Positions 18,475 through 27,084 of a stretch of 64,000 nucleotides of DNA are shown piece by piece. A program made the position numbers and the translations under genes. This DNA comes from Lachnospiraceae bacterium (GTDB taxonomy: Bacteria; Bacillota; Clostridia; Lachnospirales; Lachnospiraceae): positions 1 through 64,000 of the forward strand of contig SVFQ01000005.1 in NCBI GenBank assembly GCA_015056765.1, in the 5' to 3' direction. The notes under the pieces are model-generated. The model was not told the DNA's origin. It worked only from the letters and a program-made list of their open reading frames with translations, and did not search any database. The first letter of the stretch is position 1; every line of letters starts with the position of its first letter.

Positions 18475-18489
18475 TTATGAATTCGAACG

Positions 18490-18528
18490 CCGTCATCTAT
18501 GAAGCAATTCATAGGTGACGGTTTTTTA
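18490..18528 (+). terminator. Intrinsic terminator after the histidine phosphatase gene
   Basis: CCGTCATCTATGAA / TTCATAGGTGACGG, with one T-G pair and a GCAA loop, followed by TTTTTT. Confidence 0.9.
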
Positions 18529-18597
18529 TTTTTGTTGTAATATCCTTTAGGATTTCCTGTCTATATAGGTGTAAGCTTACAGAAGAGGAAGGACAAA

Positions 18598-19161
18598 ATG
18601 AGGGACGAAGAAATAATTGAACTGTATTTTAACCGGGACGAGGATGCTATCGCAGAGACAGACCGGAAGTATGGCAAATACTGCCAGAGCATCGCAGGGC
18701 ATATCCTGGCAAGCAGCGAAGATGTAGAAGAAGTTTTGGATGATACATGGGTGAAGGCATGGAATAGCATTCCGCCTACCAGACCAAAGATGCTGCGAAT
18801 CTATCTGGGAAAGATTACCAGAAACCTGGCTTTTAATATCGTAGAAGCTTCCAGGGCTCAGAAAAGAGGCAGTGGTGTCTTACAGGATGTGCTGGAAGAA
18901 TTAGAAGAATGTCTGCCGGGCAATAGTTCCGTGGAAGACAGCATCTTAGGAGAGGAGCTTCGAAGCATCATTAAGGATTTCACCAGAGCACTGCCGGAGC
19001 GAGATGCACTTTTATTTACCAGCAGATATTTCTACACAGAAAGTCTGGAGGAAATCAGCAGACAGTACGGTATCACCAAAGGAAACGCGGCAGTCATACT
19101 CAGCAGATGTAGAGAAAAACTGCAGAAGAGACTGGTGAAGGAGGGGTATTACGTATCATGA
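18598..19161 (+). CDS. RNA polymerase sigma factor, ECF type
   Basis: 187 residues. Region 2 (about 8-75) has DEDAIAETDRKYGKYC and VEEVLDDTWVKAWNSIPP; region 4 (about 125-180) has LPERDALLFTSRYFYTESLEEISRQYGI followed by the recognition helix TKGNAAVILSRCREKLQKRL. ECF factors direct RNA polymerase to stress or envelope promoters. Its stop codon overlaps the ATG of the next gene (ATGA at 19158-19161), pointing to a sigma/anti-sigma pair. Confidence 0.9.
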   Translation: MRDEEIIELYFNRDEDAIAETDRKYGKYCQSIAGHILASSEDVEEVLDDTWVKAWNSIPPTRPKMLRIYLGKITRNLAFNIVEASRAQKRGSGVLQDVLEELEECLPGNSSVEDSILGEELRSIIKDFTRALPERDALLFTSRYFYTESLEEISRQYGITKGNAAVILSRCREKLQKRLVKEGYYVS

Positions 19162-20171
19162 GAAGAGAAGATTTATATAAAGCAATGAGTGGAATCGACG
19201 CAGATTTATTACAGAAAGCGGCAACAGAAGGAAAAGAAAAAGCATCACAGCATCAGCAAAAAGGAAAGAAAAACGGTAAGAACAAAATCGTGAAATGGCC
19301 AATTATGGCTGTGGGTGCGGTGGCAGCAGCGGCATTAATCGCCATTGGTGGCTCCTATGTGGTGCCTATGACATTACGAAGTGGTAGTGAAGGCCAAGAG
19401 GATATCGTAGCAGAAAATATGGAACCGGAGAGAAATGCCGGTAAGAATCTCTTTGTACTGACTGCTTCTGCGGCGGAGCTGACAGAACAGGAGAAAAGCA
19501 GTGTGGAATCCGGTGGGGTATATGGTCTGGGTATGTCGGAAGCCATGAGCAGCTTTGGCGGGTATTTTAGTGAGAGATTTTCCATTCAGGGTAGCAATAT
19601 CCGGAAGGTGAAACTTTCTATCGATAAAAACGGCCTGTATTCTGTCAGAAGAGCAACGGATGAGGAAGAAAAGGAACTGAATGAAAAGCGAAAAACAGAA
19701 GCGGGCTGGAATGCAGAATGCTTTGAAGTAACAGAGAGCCATCCCTTCTTTTATGAGGAAGTGGAAGAATTAGGTGAATTCGGTTCAGAGAATTATAATT
19801 ACTTTTTCAATCGCTATGAAAATCTGGGAGATGCGATAGAGCTGGACTATGATCCAACCATGTTGTATGGATTCTATCTGCCGGAAGAGAAACAGGCAGA
19901 TGATACAGGAGACATGCAGGCAGCTGCCTGGGCCGATACAGACCAGTTTGATGGAGCTGTTCTAACCGTAGGTGTGACTTTCTTAGACGGTAGCTATGAA
20001 GAACATCACTATCAGGTGAACTCCGGAAGTATTTATCTGGAAGTGGACGAGAATAATTACATTCGGTGGGACAAGATGGAACGATTCCTGACGGCAGAAG
20101 AGGAAGAGCGTTTGGCGAATGGGGAAGAGATTCCCAATGCTTACGGATTACTGGTAGAACAGATAGATTAA
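19158..20171 (+). CDS. Membrane-anchored protein, probable anti-sigma partner of the ECF factor
   Basis: 337 residues. A short N-terminal cytoplasmic region (about 1-50, lysine-rich, beginning MRREDLYKAMSGIDADLLQKA) is followed by one TM segment (WPIMAVGAVAAAALIAIGGSYVV, about 50-72) and a ~260-residue extracellular acidic domain of no recognised family. The arrangement, with a 4-bp overlap with the sigma gene and a single TM dividing a small inside from a large outside, is that of anti-sigma factors. No zinc-binding ZAS motif (HxxxCxxC) is present. Anti-sigma function is inferred from position and topology. Confidence 0.6.
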   Translation: MRREDLYKAMSGIDADLLQKAATEGKEKASQHQQKGKKNGKNKIVKWPIMAVGAVAAAALIAIGGSYVVPMTLRSGSEGQEDIVAENMEPERNAGKNLFVLTASAAELTEQEKSSVESGGVYGLGMSEAMSSFGGYFSERFSIQGSNIRKVKLSIDKNGLYSVRRATDEEEKELNEKRKTEAGWNAECFEVTESHPFFYEEVEELGEFGSENYNYFFNRYENLGDAIELDYDPTMLYGFYLPEEKQADDTGDMQAAAWADTDQFDGAVLTVGVTFLDGSYEEHHYQVNSGSIYLEVDENNYIRWDKMERFLTAEEEERLANGEEIPNAYGLLVEQID

Positions 20172-20186
20172 TTCCCAAGGCTTATA

Positions 20187-20216
20187 TTGCATGCCATAAT
20201 CCCCCTAAGCTATAAT
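20187..20216 (+). promoter_or_regulatory. Promoter of the glycosyltransferase gene
   Basis: -35 TTGCAT (20187-20192), 18-bp spacer, perfect -10 TATAAT (20211-20216). Transcription would start near 20222, which rules out the upstream ATG at 20221 and supports the start at 20245. Confidence 0.6.
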
Positions 20217-20244
20217 AAGTATGGACGAAGGGGGCCAAGGGGAT

Positions 20245-21636
20245 ATGAGCAAAATAGCAGTAGTAGTGTGTAACTACAACAAAAAAGATGAGGTCTGCGA
20301 AGCGGTGCAGAGCGTACTGGATAGTACCTGCACTGTGGCAGACCTTTTTATAGTGGACAATGGATCTACGGATGGTTCCGTAGATGCGTTGGAAGAGAGA
20401 TTCGGAGAAAGAGCTATCATTCATCGCAATGAAGAGAATCTGGGCGGATCCGGTGGATTCAACCTGGGCTTTCGAGCAGCACTGGAGACAGATGCAGACT
20501 ATATCTTAAGTCTGGATGATGATGCGGTGCTTACGAAAGATGCTTTGGAGAAACTGGTGGCCTATTTAGATGCGCATAAGGAATGTGGCATCGTAGGCCC
20601 TAGAGTGTATCGTAAGGCAAAACCAGAAGTACTGCAGGAAAATGGTATCTGGATCGACTTTGAGGAGTATTGCTCCAAGTCACCTTATGAGAATTTAAAA
20701 CTAGCTACAGAGGATACCAATCCATCAGGAGAAAGCAACTTTACAAATCACATTGGAGAAACGATTACCATTCCGGAAGTGACAGTGTGTGATGCGGTAC
20801 CTGCTTGTGCCATGCTTTTCAGAAGAGAAGTGATGGAGAAGGTAGGCCTTTTCCCGGAGGAGAATTTCCTCTATTGGGATGATACAGAGTTCTGCTATCT
20901 GGCAGGACTTGCCGGCTGGCAGGTGGTGTGCCTTGGAAGTGCAGTAGCCTATCATTCCATGGGAGCGAAAAAAGAAGCTGAAACAACTGTACCAACTTAT
21001 TATGCGTGGCGAAACTGGCTTCGCTTCTATATGAAGTACACCCCGAAAGAGCGACGGGAAGAAATGGTACAGATTCTGCTGACTACTCTGTATGTGAACC
21101 TCTACGAGGCTATCTACCAGGAGGAGGAACATAAGATTCATTCCCTGGTGGCGGCTTATGATGATGCCATTCATGGAGAGATGGGGCAAGTGAAGCCGGA
21201 CATCTGCGGACCGATTTTGAATTCCGATGCCAAGCTTCGCCGCATGCTGACCTACGTGGATGAGGTGCAGATTATCGTAGGACCTTATGAAGAAGCAGCC
21301 CTGGATTTAAAGAAAAAAATTGAGGGAATCTCTTCCAGAGTAAAGGTGGTATTAGACACAGAAAGTAATCCGGCACTGGCAGGAGAAACCTATTGTAATG
21401 AATTATCTACCACAGGCATGCCGAAAAATCATGTCGTGATTACCATGTGTGATTTTGTCTTTGGGGTACTGGACTTAAGCAGGGCGGTGGTATTCGCAGA
21501 TGTAGATGGGAATCTGCTTCTCACCGCCGAGGATTGCTACGCTATCCTGAATTACGCCCAGAGCCTGCAGACTTTTCTGCAGACCCAGACGGAGCTTACT
21601 TTAGATAAAATCAAAGAAATGCATGGGGAACAATAG
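20245..21636 (+). CDS. Glycosyltransferase family 2 protein (GlfT2/rhamnosyltransferase-like)
   Basis: 463 residues from the ATG at 20245 (MSKIAVVVCNYNKKDEVCEA), with AAGGGGG 10 bp upstream; an in-frame ATG at 20221 lies at the predicted transcription start and is rejected. GT-A features: VCNYNK, IVDNGSTDGS, the donor-site LSLDDDAVL and an acceptor-side FLYWDDTEFCYLAGLAGW. The last ~130 residues form a separate domain without a clear match. It probably adds a sugar to a surface glycan. Gene neighbours do not reveal the acceptor. Confidence 0.85.
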   Translation: MSKIAVVVCNYNKKDEVCEAVQSVLDSTCTVADLFIVDNGSTDGSVDALEERFGERAIIHRNEENLGGSGGFNLGFRAALETDADYILSLDDDAVLTKDALEKLVAYLDAHKECGIVGPRVYRKAKPEVLQENGIWIDFEEYCSKSPYENLKLATEDTNPSGESNFTNHIGETITIPEVTVCDAVPACAMLFRREVMEKVGLFPEENFLYWDDTEFCYLAGLAGWQVVCLGSAVAYHSMGAKKEAETTVPTYYAWRNWLRFYMKYTPKERREEMVQILLTTLYVNLYEAIYQEEEHKIHSLVAAYDDAIHGEMGQVKPDICGPILNSDAKLRRMLTYVDEVQIIVGPYEEAALDLKKKIEGISSRVKVVLDTESNPALAGETYCNELSTTGMPKNHVVITMCDFVFGVLDLSRAVVFADVDGNLLLTAEDCYAILNYAQSLQTFLQTQTELTLDKIKEMHGEQ

Positions 21637-21776
21637 ATACATCAGAAAGTTTTGAGGAAAAACAACTTTTTTTTCTAGTGCATGCATCTAAATCTATGTA
21701 TAATAAAATAGAGCGTACTCTAAATATGGTAGATATCGGAGTACAGATTAAAAAGACAGATAAGGAAGGAATACCT

Positions 21777-22901
21777 ATGGGGAAAAAGAGATTAGCCGTA
21801 ATCGGTCTTAGCTTATGCCTTGTAGCATCTTTAGCAGGATGTGGAAGCAAAGGGGACACAGCAGAAAGTGCTGCAAGTATCGAAACACTGACTTGGGAGT
21901 CTATCCCGGAAGCAGGAAATGATGCTGCAGTAGAGGAGTCTGAGGAAGAAATTCCGGCAGGTGAGATTCCGGAAGGCATGTACCTTAGCGAACTGACCGG
22001 TGAACCAATCAGCGAAGAAATCAAAAATCAGAGACCTGTTGCTGTCATGATTGATAATGAAGTAACTGCACTGGATCACTATGGTGTAGCAGAAGCAGAT
22101 ATCGTTTATGAGATGATGAACAGTACAAAGAACAATCGTATCACTCGTCTTATGGCAGTGGTAAAAGATTGGGATGCCATTGAGCAGCTTGGTAGTATCC
22201 GTAGTACCAGACCTACCAACATCCTGATGATGGCTGAGTACAATGCAGTATTGATTCATGACGGTGGTCCATTCTACATTGATGAATACTTAAAGAATGA
22301 TTATGCAGATCACCTTTCCGGCGGATTCGCCAGAGTGAAAAATGGTAAAGCATACGAATTTACAGAGTATGTAACCAAAGGCGAAGTAGCAGATCGTTTG
22401 AAAGCTGCTAAGATTGATACAGAGTATAATCAGTACAAACCGGACTCCGATTTCCACTTCAACTTCACAGGCTGGGGTACCGAAGTGACATTGGATGATT
22501 CTCAGATTAAAGCAAACACTGTAAAACCTTGCTTCCCTCATAATGAGTCTACTTTGAAATACAACGAAGATACCCAGACTTATGACTACTATGAATATGG
22601 TAAGGTTCATAAAGATGGAGAAGACGGCGACGTGCTGACATTTGATAATGTCATTCTGATGAGCTGCCCATTCCAGCAGTTCGATGAAGGTGGTTACATG
22701 ATGTACAACTGCCTGACTTCCAATCAGAAAGGCTACTATGTAACCAAAGGAAAAGCAGTTCCGATTACATGGTCCAAGAATGCTGCTACAGATCGTACCA
22801 GATACTACGATGAAGATGGAAAAGAGATTACCATTAATACCGGTAAGACATACATCGCTCTTTGCCCGGATGATACCTGGAGCAAAACAGTAATTGAATA
22901 A
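21777..22901 (+). CDS. DUF3048 (YerB-like) lipoprotein
   Basis: 374 residues from ATG 21777 (MGKKRLAVIGLSLCLVASLAG), which has AAGGA upstream and a lipobox LAGC; in-frame ATGs upstream lack a ribosome site. After a Glu-rich linker, the DUF3048 N-terminal domain (RPVAVMIDNEVTALDHYGVAEADIVYE, LGSIRSTRP) and C-terminal domain (ITWSKNAATDRTRYYDEDGKE) are both present. Members are extracytoplasmic lipoproteins of unknown function in Firmicutes. A TATAAT at 21699-21704 could be its -10. It is followed by a terminator. Confidence 0.85.
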   Translation: MGKKRLAVIGLSLCLVASLAGCGSKGDTAESAASIETLTWESIPEAGNDAAVEESEEEIPAGEIPEGMYLSELTGEPISEEIKNQRPVAVMIDNEVTALDHYGVAEADIVYEMMNSTKNNRITRLMAVVKDWDAIEQLGSIRSTRPTNILMMAEYNAVLIHDGGPFYIDEYLKNDYADHLSGGFARVKNGKAYEFTEYVTKGEVADRLKAAKIDTEYNQYKPDSDFHFNFTGWGTEVTLDDSQIKANTVKPCFPHNESTLKYNEDTQTYDYYEYGKVHKDGEDGDVLTFDNVILMSCPFQQFDEGGYMMYNCLTSNQKGYYVTKGKAVPITWSKNAATDRTRYYDEDGKEITINTGKTYIALCPDDTWSKTVIE

Positions 22902-22910
22902 AAAGTTCTG

Positions 22911-22936
22911 AAGGGAGGCCTTTGCCTCCCTTTTTT
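22911..22936 (+). terminator. Intrinsic terminator after the DUF3048 gene
   Basis: AAGGGAGGC, loop CTTT, GCCTCCCTT and a T-run. Confidence 0.9.
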
Positions 22937-22957
22937 GTGTATAAAACAGGAATTTCA

Positions 22958-22986
22958 TTGCAATTTACTGTGGGGATGAGTATAAT
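22958..22986 (+). promoter_or_regulatory. Sigma-A promoter of the TrpXYZ-like ABC operon
   Basis: -35 TTGCAA (22958-22963), 17-bp spacer, perfect -10 TATAAT (22981-22986). It gives a leader of about 108 nt before the ATG at 23102. Confidence 0.65.
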
Positions 22987-22992
22987 GGGAAT

Positions 22993-23101
22993 AGTTTATC
23001 GGTTTAAAGCGTCGAACTGCTGAAGTGAGGATTCAGCAGGGGTGGATTTGTTACTACCGGTAGCGAGAGGAAAACAGTAAATGATTGAGAGGAGAACAAC
23101 T
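22993..23101 (+). promoter_or_regulatory. Structured leader RNA upstream of the ABC operon
   Basis: The leader holds an 8-bp perfect hairpin, CTGCTGAA (23017-23024) and TTCAGCAG (23032-23039), with loop GTGAGGA. It is followed by GGTGG (23041-23045), which can pair with CTACC (23054-23058) or leave CTACC to pair with the adjacent GGTAG (23059-23063). These are mutually exclusive folds close to the GAGGAG ribosome site. It is too short for a T-box, and I do not recognise a known riboswitch class. Confidence 0.4.
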
Positions 23102-24094
23102 ATGAAAAAGAAATTAGCAGCCCTTTTAGCGGGCATGTTACTTTTGACAGGATGCGGTAGTGCAGCTGCTACAGCTGGCGGCGATGCAGCAACACCTGCA
23201 CAGACAGGAGATGGACAGACTTATAAAGTAGGTATCTGTCAGCTGGTACAGCACGATGCATTGGATGCAGCCACACAGGGTTTCCAGGATGCTTTAAAGG
23301 AAGCATTAGGAGATAGTGTTACTTTCGATGTACAGAATGCCCAGGGCGACTCCACTACTTGTGCCACTATTACAAACTCTTTTGCAGCCAATAGTTATGA
23401 CCTGATTATGGCTAATGCGACTCCTGCATTACAAGCAGCAGTAGCTAGTACCACTACCATTCCCATTGTAGGTACATCCGTTACAGATTATGCCACAGCA
23501 CTGGCTATGAAGGACTTTAGCGGTACTACAGGTATCAATGTAACAGGTACATCCGATTTAGCACCCCTGGATCAGCAGGAAGATATGATTCTGGAACTGG
23601 TTCCGGATGTAAAGAAAGTCGGTATCCTGTACTGCTCCGGCGAAGCCAACTCTGATTATCAGGCAAAGACCATTGAGAAATACTTAGATGAAGATAAAAT
23701 TGCTTACGAAGAATTCACCTTTGCAGATTCTAACGATTTGCAGGCAGTTGTCAGCAGCGCAGTAGGTTCTGTGGATGCACTCTATATCCCTACAGATAAC
23801 ACAGCTGCTTCCAATATGACTATCATCAGTAATGTATGCCAGCCAGCCGGTATGCCTGTCATCTGTGGTGAGGAAAACATGATGCTGGGCGGCGGCCTTG
23901 CTACACTGTCCATCAGTTACTATGACATCGGCTTTGAAGCAGGTAAGATGGCAGCAAAGATTCTTACAGAGGGTATCGATCCTTCTACTATGGAGATCGG
24001 TACAGCAAGTACTACTACTAAGAAATACAACATCGATTATGCGGAAGCAATCGGTTTTACAGTTCCGGAAGGTTATGAAGGAGTTCAGAAATAA
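23102..24094 (+). CDS. ABC transporter substrate-binding lipoprotein (PF04392/TrpX-like)
   Basis: 330 residues from ATG 23102 (MKKKLAALLAGMLLLTGCGS), with GAGGAG upstream and lipobox LTGC. The fold is the PF04392 type: VGICQLVQHDALDAATQGFQ, ANATPALQAAVASTTTIPIVGTSV, VGILYCSGEANSDYQ and AGMPVICGEENMM. Relatives bind aromatic amino acids (TrpX), though other ligands are known. It is the first gene of a three-gene importer operon; the next gene starts on the last base of its stop codon. Confidence 0.85.
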   Translation: MKKKLAALLAGMLLLTGCGSAAATAGGDAATPAQTGDGQTYKVGICQLVQHDALDAATQGFQDALKEALGDSVTFDVQNAQGDSTTCATITNSFAANSYDLIMANATPALQAAVASTTTIPIVGTSVTDYATALAMKDFSGTTGINVTGTSDLAPLDQQEDMILELVPDVKKVGILYCSGEANSDYQAKTIEKYLDEDKIAYEEFTFADSNDLQAVVSSAVGSVDALYIPTDNTAASNMTIISNVCQPAGMPVICGEENMMLGGGLATLSISYYDIGFEAGKMAAKILTEGIDPSTMEIGTASTTTKKYNIDYAEAIGFTVPEGYEGVQK

Positions 24095-25095
24095 TGTTAG
24101 CGTATTTTGCTAGTCTCGATCCGGGGGCACTTTTTGTTACATTCCCCGGTGGTATCGCCCAAGGTATGATTTGGGGTGTGATGGCACTTGGCGTATTCTT
24201 GACGTTCAAGATGCTGAATTTTGCAGATTTGACGGTGGATGGTTCTTTTGCCACCGGTGGTGCAGTAGCGGTTATGGTGATTTTTGCTTGTCAGAATTCC
24301 AAGTCAGGTTTCTTGCAGGCAGTAGGACCGGAACTGGGGCTGGTGCTGGCTTTCTTTGCAGGAGTGCTGTGCGGTCTGGTAACAGGCTTTTTACACACTT
24401 TGCTTGGAATCCCGGATATTCTTGCGGGTATTTTGACACAGATTTCCCTGTATTCCATCAACCTGCATATTATGGGAAAAGCAAACCAGGCCATCAATCC
24501 CAATGAAGTGAAACTGCGCATCACCAGTAATATTCAGCATATTTATTGGACGATTCTATTTGTGGTGATCATCGATGCAGTGATTGTATGCCTTTTGTAC
24601 TGGTATTTGGGTACAGAGCAGGGGTCTGCAATTCGTGCCACAGGTATCAATCCAAACATGTCCAGAGCCCAGGGTATCAATACCGGCAATATGAAAGTCA
24701 TTACCTTAGCCCTCAGCAACGGTATGGTTGCTATGGCAGGCGGTATGATTTGCCAGTTCCAGGGATTTGCAGATGTAAATATGGGACGTGGTGCTATCGT
24801 AGTGGGACTGGCAGCAGTTATCATCGGTGAAGTCCTTGGCCTTGCCATCCTTGGCAAGCACATGAACTTTATGCTGCGACTTACCTTCGTAGTCATCGGT
24901 GGTATCTTATACTACTTAGTGTATAACTTTGTCATTTGGCTGAAATTCCCGGCCAACGATATGAAACTTTTGACGGCGATAGTCGTTGCCATTTTCCTGG
25001 CAGTACCTTATCTGCAGGATAAACGCAAGAGCTCCTTTAGAAGCCTGGCGAAAAAGAATAAGACAGCAAATCGGGAAGGAGGCAAAGCATGTTAG
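24094..25095 (+). CDS. ABC transporter permease (TrpY-like, branched-chain-type fold)
   Basis: 333 residues, about 8-9 hydrophobic segments, with LNFADLTVDGSFATGGAVAV near the start, a hallmark of this PF02653-type permease subgroup. It overlaps the binding-protein stop codon by one base and the ATPase start by 7 bp, so translation of all three is coupled. The C-terminal tail is basic and cytoplasmic (KRKSSFRSLAKKNKTANRE). Confidence 0.85.
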   Translation: MLAYFASLDPGALFVTFPGGIAQGMIWGVMALGVFLTFKMLNFADLTVDGSFATGGAVAVMVIFACQNSKSGFLQAVGPELGLVLAFFAGVLCGLVTGFLHTLLGIPDILAGILTQISLYSINLHIMGKANQAINPNEVKLRITSNIQHIYWTILFVVIIDAVIVCLLYWYLGTEQGSAIRATGINPNMSRAQGINTGNMKVITLALSNGMVAMAGGMICQFQGFADVNMGRGAIVVGLAAVIIGEVLGLAILGKHMNFMLRLTFVVIGGILYYLVYNFVIWLKFPANDMKLLTAIVVAIFLAVPYLQDKRKSSFRSLAKKNKTANREGGKAC

Positions 25096-25841
25096 AAGTA
25101 AGAAATGTATGCAAAACCTTTAACCCGGGTACCATTAATGAGAAGGTTGCTCTTGATCACGTAAGCCTTACTTTAGAGGATGGTGATTTCGTGACGGTCA
25201 TCGGTGGTAACGGCGCCGGTAAGTCCACCATCATGAATGCGGTGGCAGGTGTATGGCCGGTGGATAGCGGACAGATCCTCATCGACGGAACGGATATCTC
25301 CGGTCTGTGTGAGCACCAGAGAGCGCCTTTTCTTGGACGTGTCTTCCAGGATCCTATGACAGGAACCGCAGCGGACATGCAGATTGTAGAGAATCTGGCT
25401 TTAGCCGGCAGACGGGGTAAGAAGAGAGGCCTTCGCTGGGGCGTAACAAAGAAGGAATATGAGGAATACAGAGAATTGCTTCGTACCCTGGACTTGGGAT
25501 TAGAAGATCGTATGACTTCTAAAGTGGGTCTTTTGTCCGGTGGACAGAGACAGGCGCTGACTCTTCTCATGGCGACTATGCAGAAGCCGAAGATGCTTCT
25601 TTTGGATGAGCATACTGCCGCTCTTGACCCTAAGACAGCTGCCAAGGTGCTGGAGGCTACTGATAAAATCGTAGCAGCGTCACATTTGACCACCATGATG
25701 GTAACTCACAATATGAAGGATGCCATCAAGCACGGTAACAGATTAATCATGATGCAGGATGGTCACATTGTCTTTGAAGCCAGAGGCGAAGAAAAACAGA
25801 ACTTAAAGGTTTCCGACTTGATGGAAAAATTTGAATTGTAA
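25089..25841 (+). CDS. ABC transporter ATP-binding protein (TrpZ-like)
   Basis: 250 residues. Walker A GGNGAGKST, signature LSGGQRQALTLLMAT, Walker B LLLDEHTAALD and switch MMVTHNMKDA. The Walker B aspartate-glutamate is followed by H-T rather than the common P-T, as is usual for this subgroup. It energises import through the preceding permease. Confidence 0.9.
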   Translation: MLEVRNVCKTFNPGTINEKVALDHVSLTLEDGDFVTVIGGNGAGKSTIMNAVAGVWPVDSGQILIDGTDISGLCEHQRAPFLGRVFQDPMTGTAADMQIVENLALAGRRGKKRGLRWGVTKKEYEEYRELLRTLDLGLEDRMTSKVGLLSGGQRQALTLLMATMQKPKMLLLDEHTAALDPKTAAKVLEATDKIVAASHLTTMMVTHNMKDAIKHGNRLIMMQDGHIVFEARGEEKQNLKVSDLMEKFEL

Positions 25842-25846
25842 AATGG

Positions 25847-25875
25847 GGCCGCAGACAGAATCTGCGGCCTTTCTT
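25847..25875 (+). terminator. Intrinsic terminator of the ABC operon
   Basis: GGCCGCAGA, loop CAGAA, TCTGCGGCC then TTTCTT. Confidence 0.85.
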
Positions 25876-25930
25876 ATGACCATAACCATATAGCCAAAAT
25901 CACCCGAAGACGTAGTAATGAAGACTAGAT

Positions 25931-25960
25931 TTGACGGAAATGGATAAAATGGATTATGAT
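25931..25960 (+). promoter_or_regulatory. Sigma-A promoter of the degV-like gene
   Basis: TTGACG (25931-25936), 18-bp spacer, TATGAT (25955-25960), each 5 of 6 to consensus. It overlaps the first in-frame start of the long ORF, which shows that translation must begin further downstream, at 26024. Confidence 0.65.
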
Positions 25961-26023
25961 TATGAAGACGTCATTGAAGGGACGAATACGTGCCCGCTAA
26001 GGTTTTACGAGGGAGATAGAATT

Positions 26024-26911
26024 ATGGCAAATTATGTAATTACATGCTGCTCCACAGTGGATATGAATTTAGACTGGTTAGCAAAGAGAGATTTGCAGGC
26101 AGCTAACTTCTCATTTCATTTAGGAAATGAGGAATATAAAGATGACTTTGGTCAGAGTATTGATCAGAAAGAAATTTACAGAAGAATGCTTGCCGGTGAG
26201 GATGCAAAGACTTCCCAGGTAAGTACAGATGAGTACGTAAAGCTTTTCACAAAAAATGTAAAAGAAGGGAAAGATGTCATTCATATTACCTTATCTTCCG
26301 GTATTTCCGGTACCTACAATTCTGCATCTACAGCAGCGAATATGGTAATGGAAGAGTATCCGGACCGTAAGATTTATGTCATTGATTCCACCTGTGCTTC
26401 TTCCGGATATGGATTGCTGGTAGATTATGCATGCGATCTGCGGGATGAGGGCAAGTCCATTGAAGAAGTGCATGAATTGGTAGAGAAGAATAAAAAGAAT
26501 TTACAGCATTGGTTCTGTACCACTGACCTGACCTTCTTTATTAAAGGTGGCCGTGTCAGCAAGGCTGCAGGTATTGCGGGTAAAGTATTAAACATCTGCC
26601 CACTTCTGAATGTAAACGTAGAAGGTAAGCTCATTGCCAGAGAGAAAGTTAGAACGAAGAAGAAAGTTCTTGCGCGCCTGGTAGAAAAGATGGAGGAAAG
26701 AGCGGAAGGCGGACTTGACTATACAGGTAAAGTCTTCATCAGTAACTCCGATTGCTTAGAAGATGCGAAATTCGTAGCAGATATGATTGAGCAGAAGTTT
26801 ACAAAGATGAATGGTAGAGTCGAGATCAACCCTATCGGTGCCACCATCGGTTGCCATACAGGCCCAGGTACCGTAGCACTGTTCTTCTGGGGCGACGAAA
26901 GAGAAGTATAA
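26024..26911 (+). CDS. DegV family fatty-acid-binding protein
   Basis: 295 residues from ATG 26024 (MANYVITCCSTVDMNLDWLA), preceded by GAGGGAGA; a longer frame starting at 25931 is excluded by the promoter at that place. DegV features: CCSTVDM near the N-terminus, KTSQVSTDEY, the ligand-site ITLSSGISGTYNSA, VIDSTCASSGYGLL and IGCHTGPGTVALFF. Proteins of this family bind fatty acids and, as FakB, present them to the kinase FakA. No fakA is seen here. Confidence 0.88.
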   Translation: MANYVITCCSTVDMNLDWLAKRDLQAANFSFHLGNEEYKDDFGQSIDQKEIYRRMLAGEDAKTSQVSTDEYVKLFTKNVKEGKDVIHITLSSGISGTYNSASTAANMVMEEYPDRKIYVIDSTCASSGYGLLVDYACDLRDEGKSIEEVHELVEKNKKNLQHWFCTTDLTFFIKGGRVSKAAGIAGKVLNICPLLNVNVEGKLIAREKVRTKKKVLARLVEKMEERAEGGLDYTGKVFISNSDCLEDAKFVADMIEQKFTKMNGRVEINPIGATIGCHTGPGTVALFFWGDEREV

Positions 26912-26922
26912 TAGGAACCTTG

Positions 26923-26956
26923 AAAAGTCCTTGCCATATGGCAGGGACTTTTTTTT
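26923..26956 (+). terminator. Intrinsic terminator after the degV-like gene
   Basis: AAAAGTCCTTGCC, loop ATAT, GGCAGGGACTTTT with one T-G pair, then a long T-run. Confidence 0.88.
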
Positions 26957-26978
26957 CAAAAAAAATTAAAAAAAGGGG

Positions 26979-27010
26979 TTGACTTTTAAAAAGATTGCGC
27001 GCAATATAAT
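26979..27010 (+). promoter_or_regulatory. Glutathione peroxidase promoter with OhrR-type operator
   Basis: -35 TTGACT (26979-26984) and -10 TATAAT (27005-27010), 20 bp apart, surround the perfect 12-bp palindrome ATTGCGCGCAAT (26994-27005). The preceding AAG and this core match the site in the thioredoxin/ohrR promoter at 38588-38599. Binding there would block RNA polymerase. Confidence 0.65.
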
Positions 27011-27084
27011 AGTATAAAAGATAACAAAAACAAACACGACGAAAGATAAACGAAAAACACGAAAGAAGAAAAGGAGAAAAGAAT

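Noticed and set aside
22993..23101. T-box riboswitch before the TrpXYZ-like operon (GGGGTGG motif)
   Set aside because: The leader is ~108 nt, too short for stem I and the specifier loop, and the exact AGGGTGGNACCGCG box is absent.
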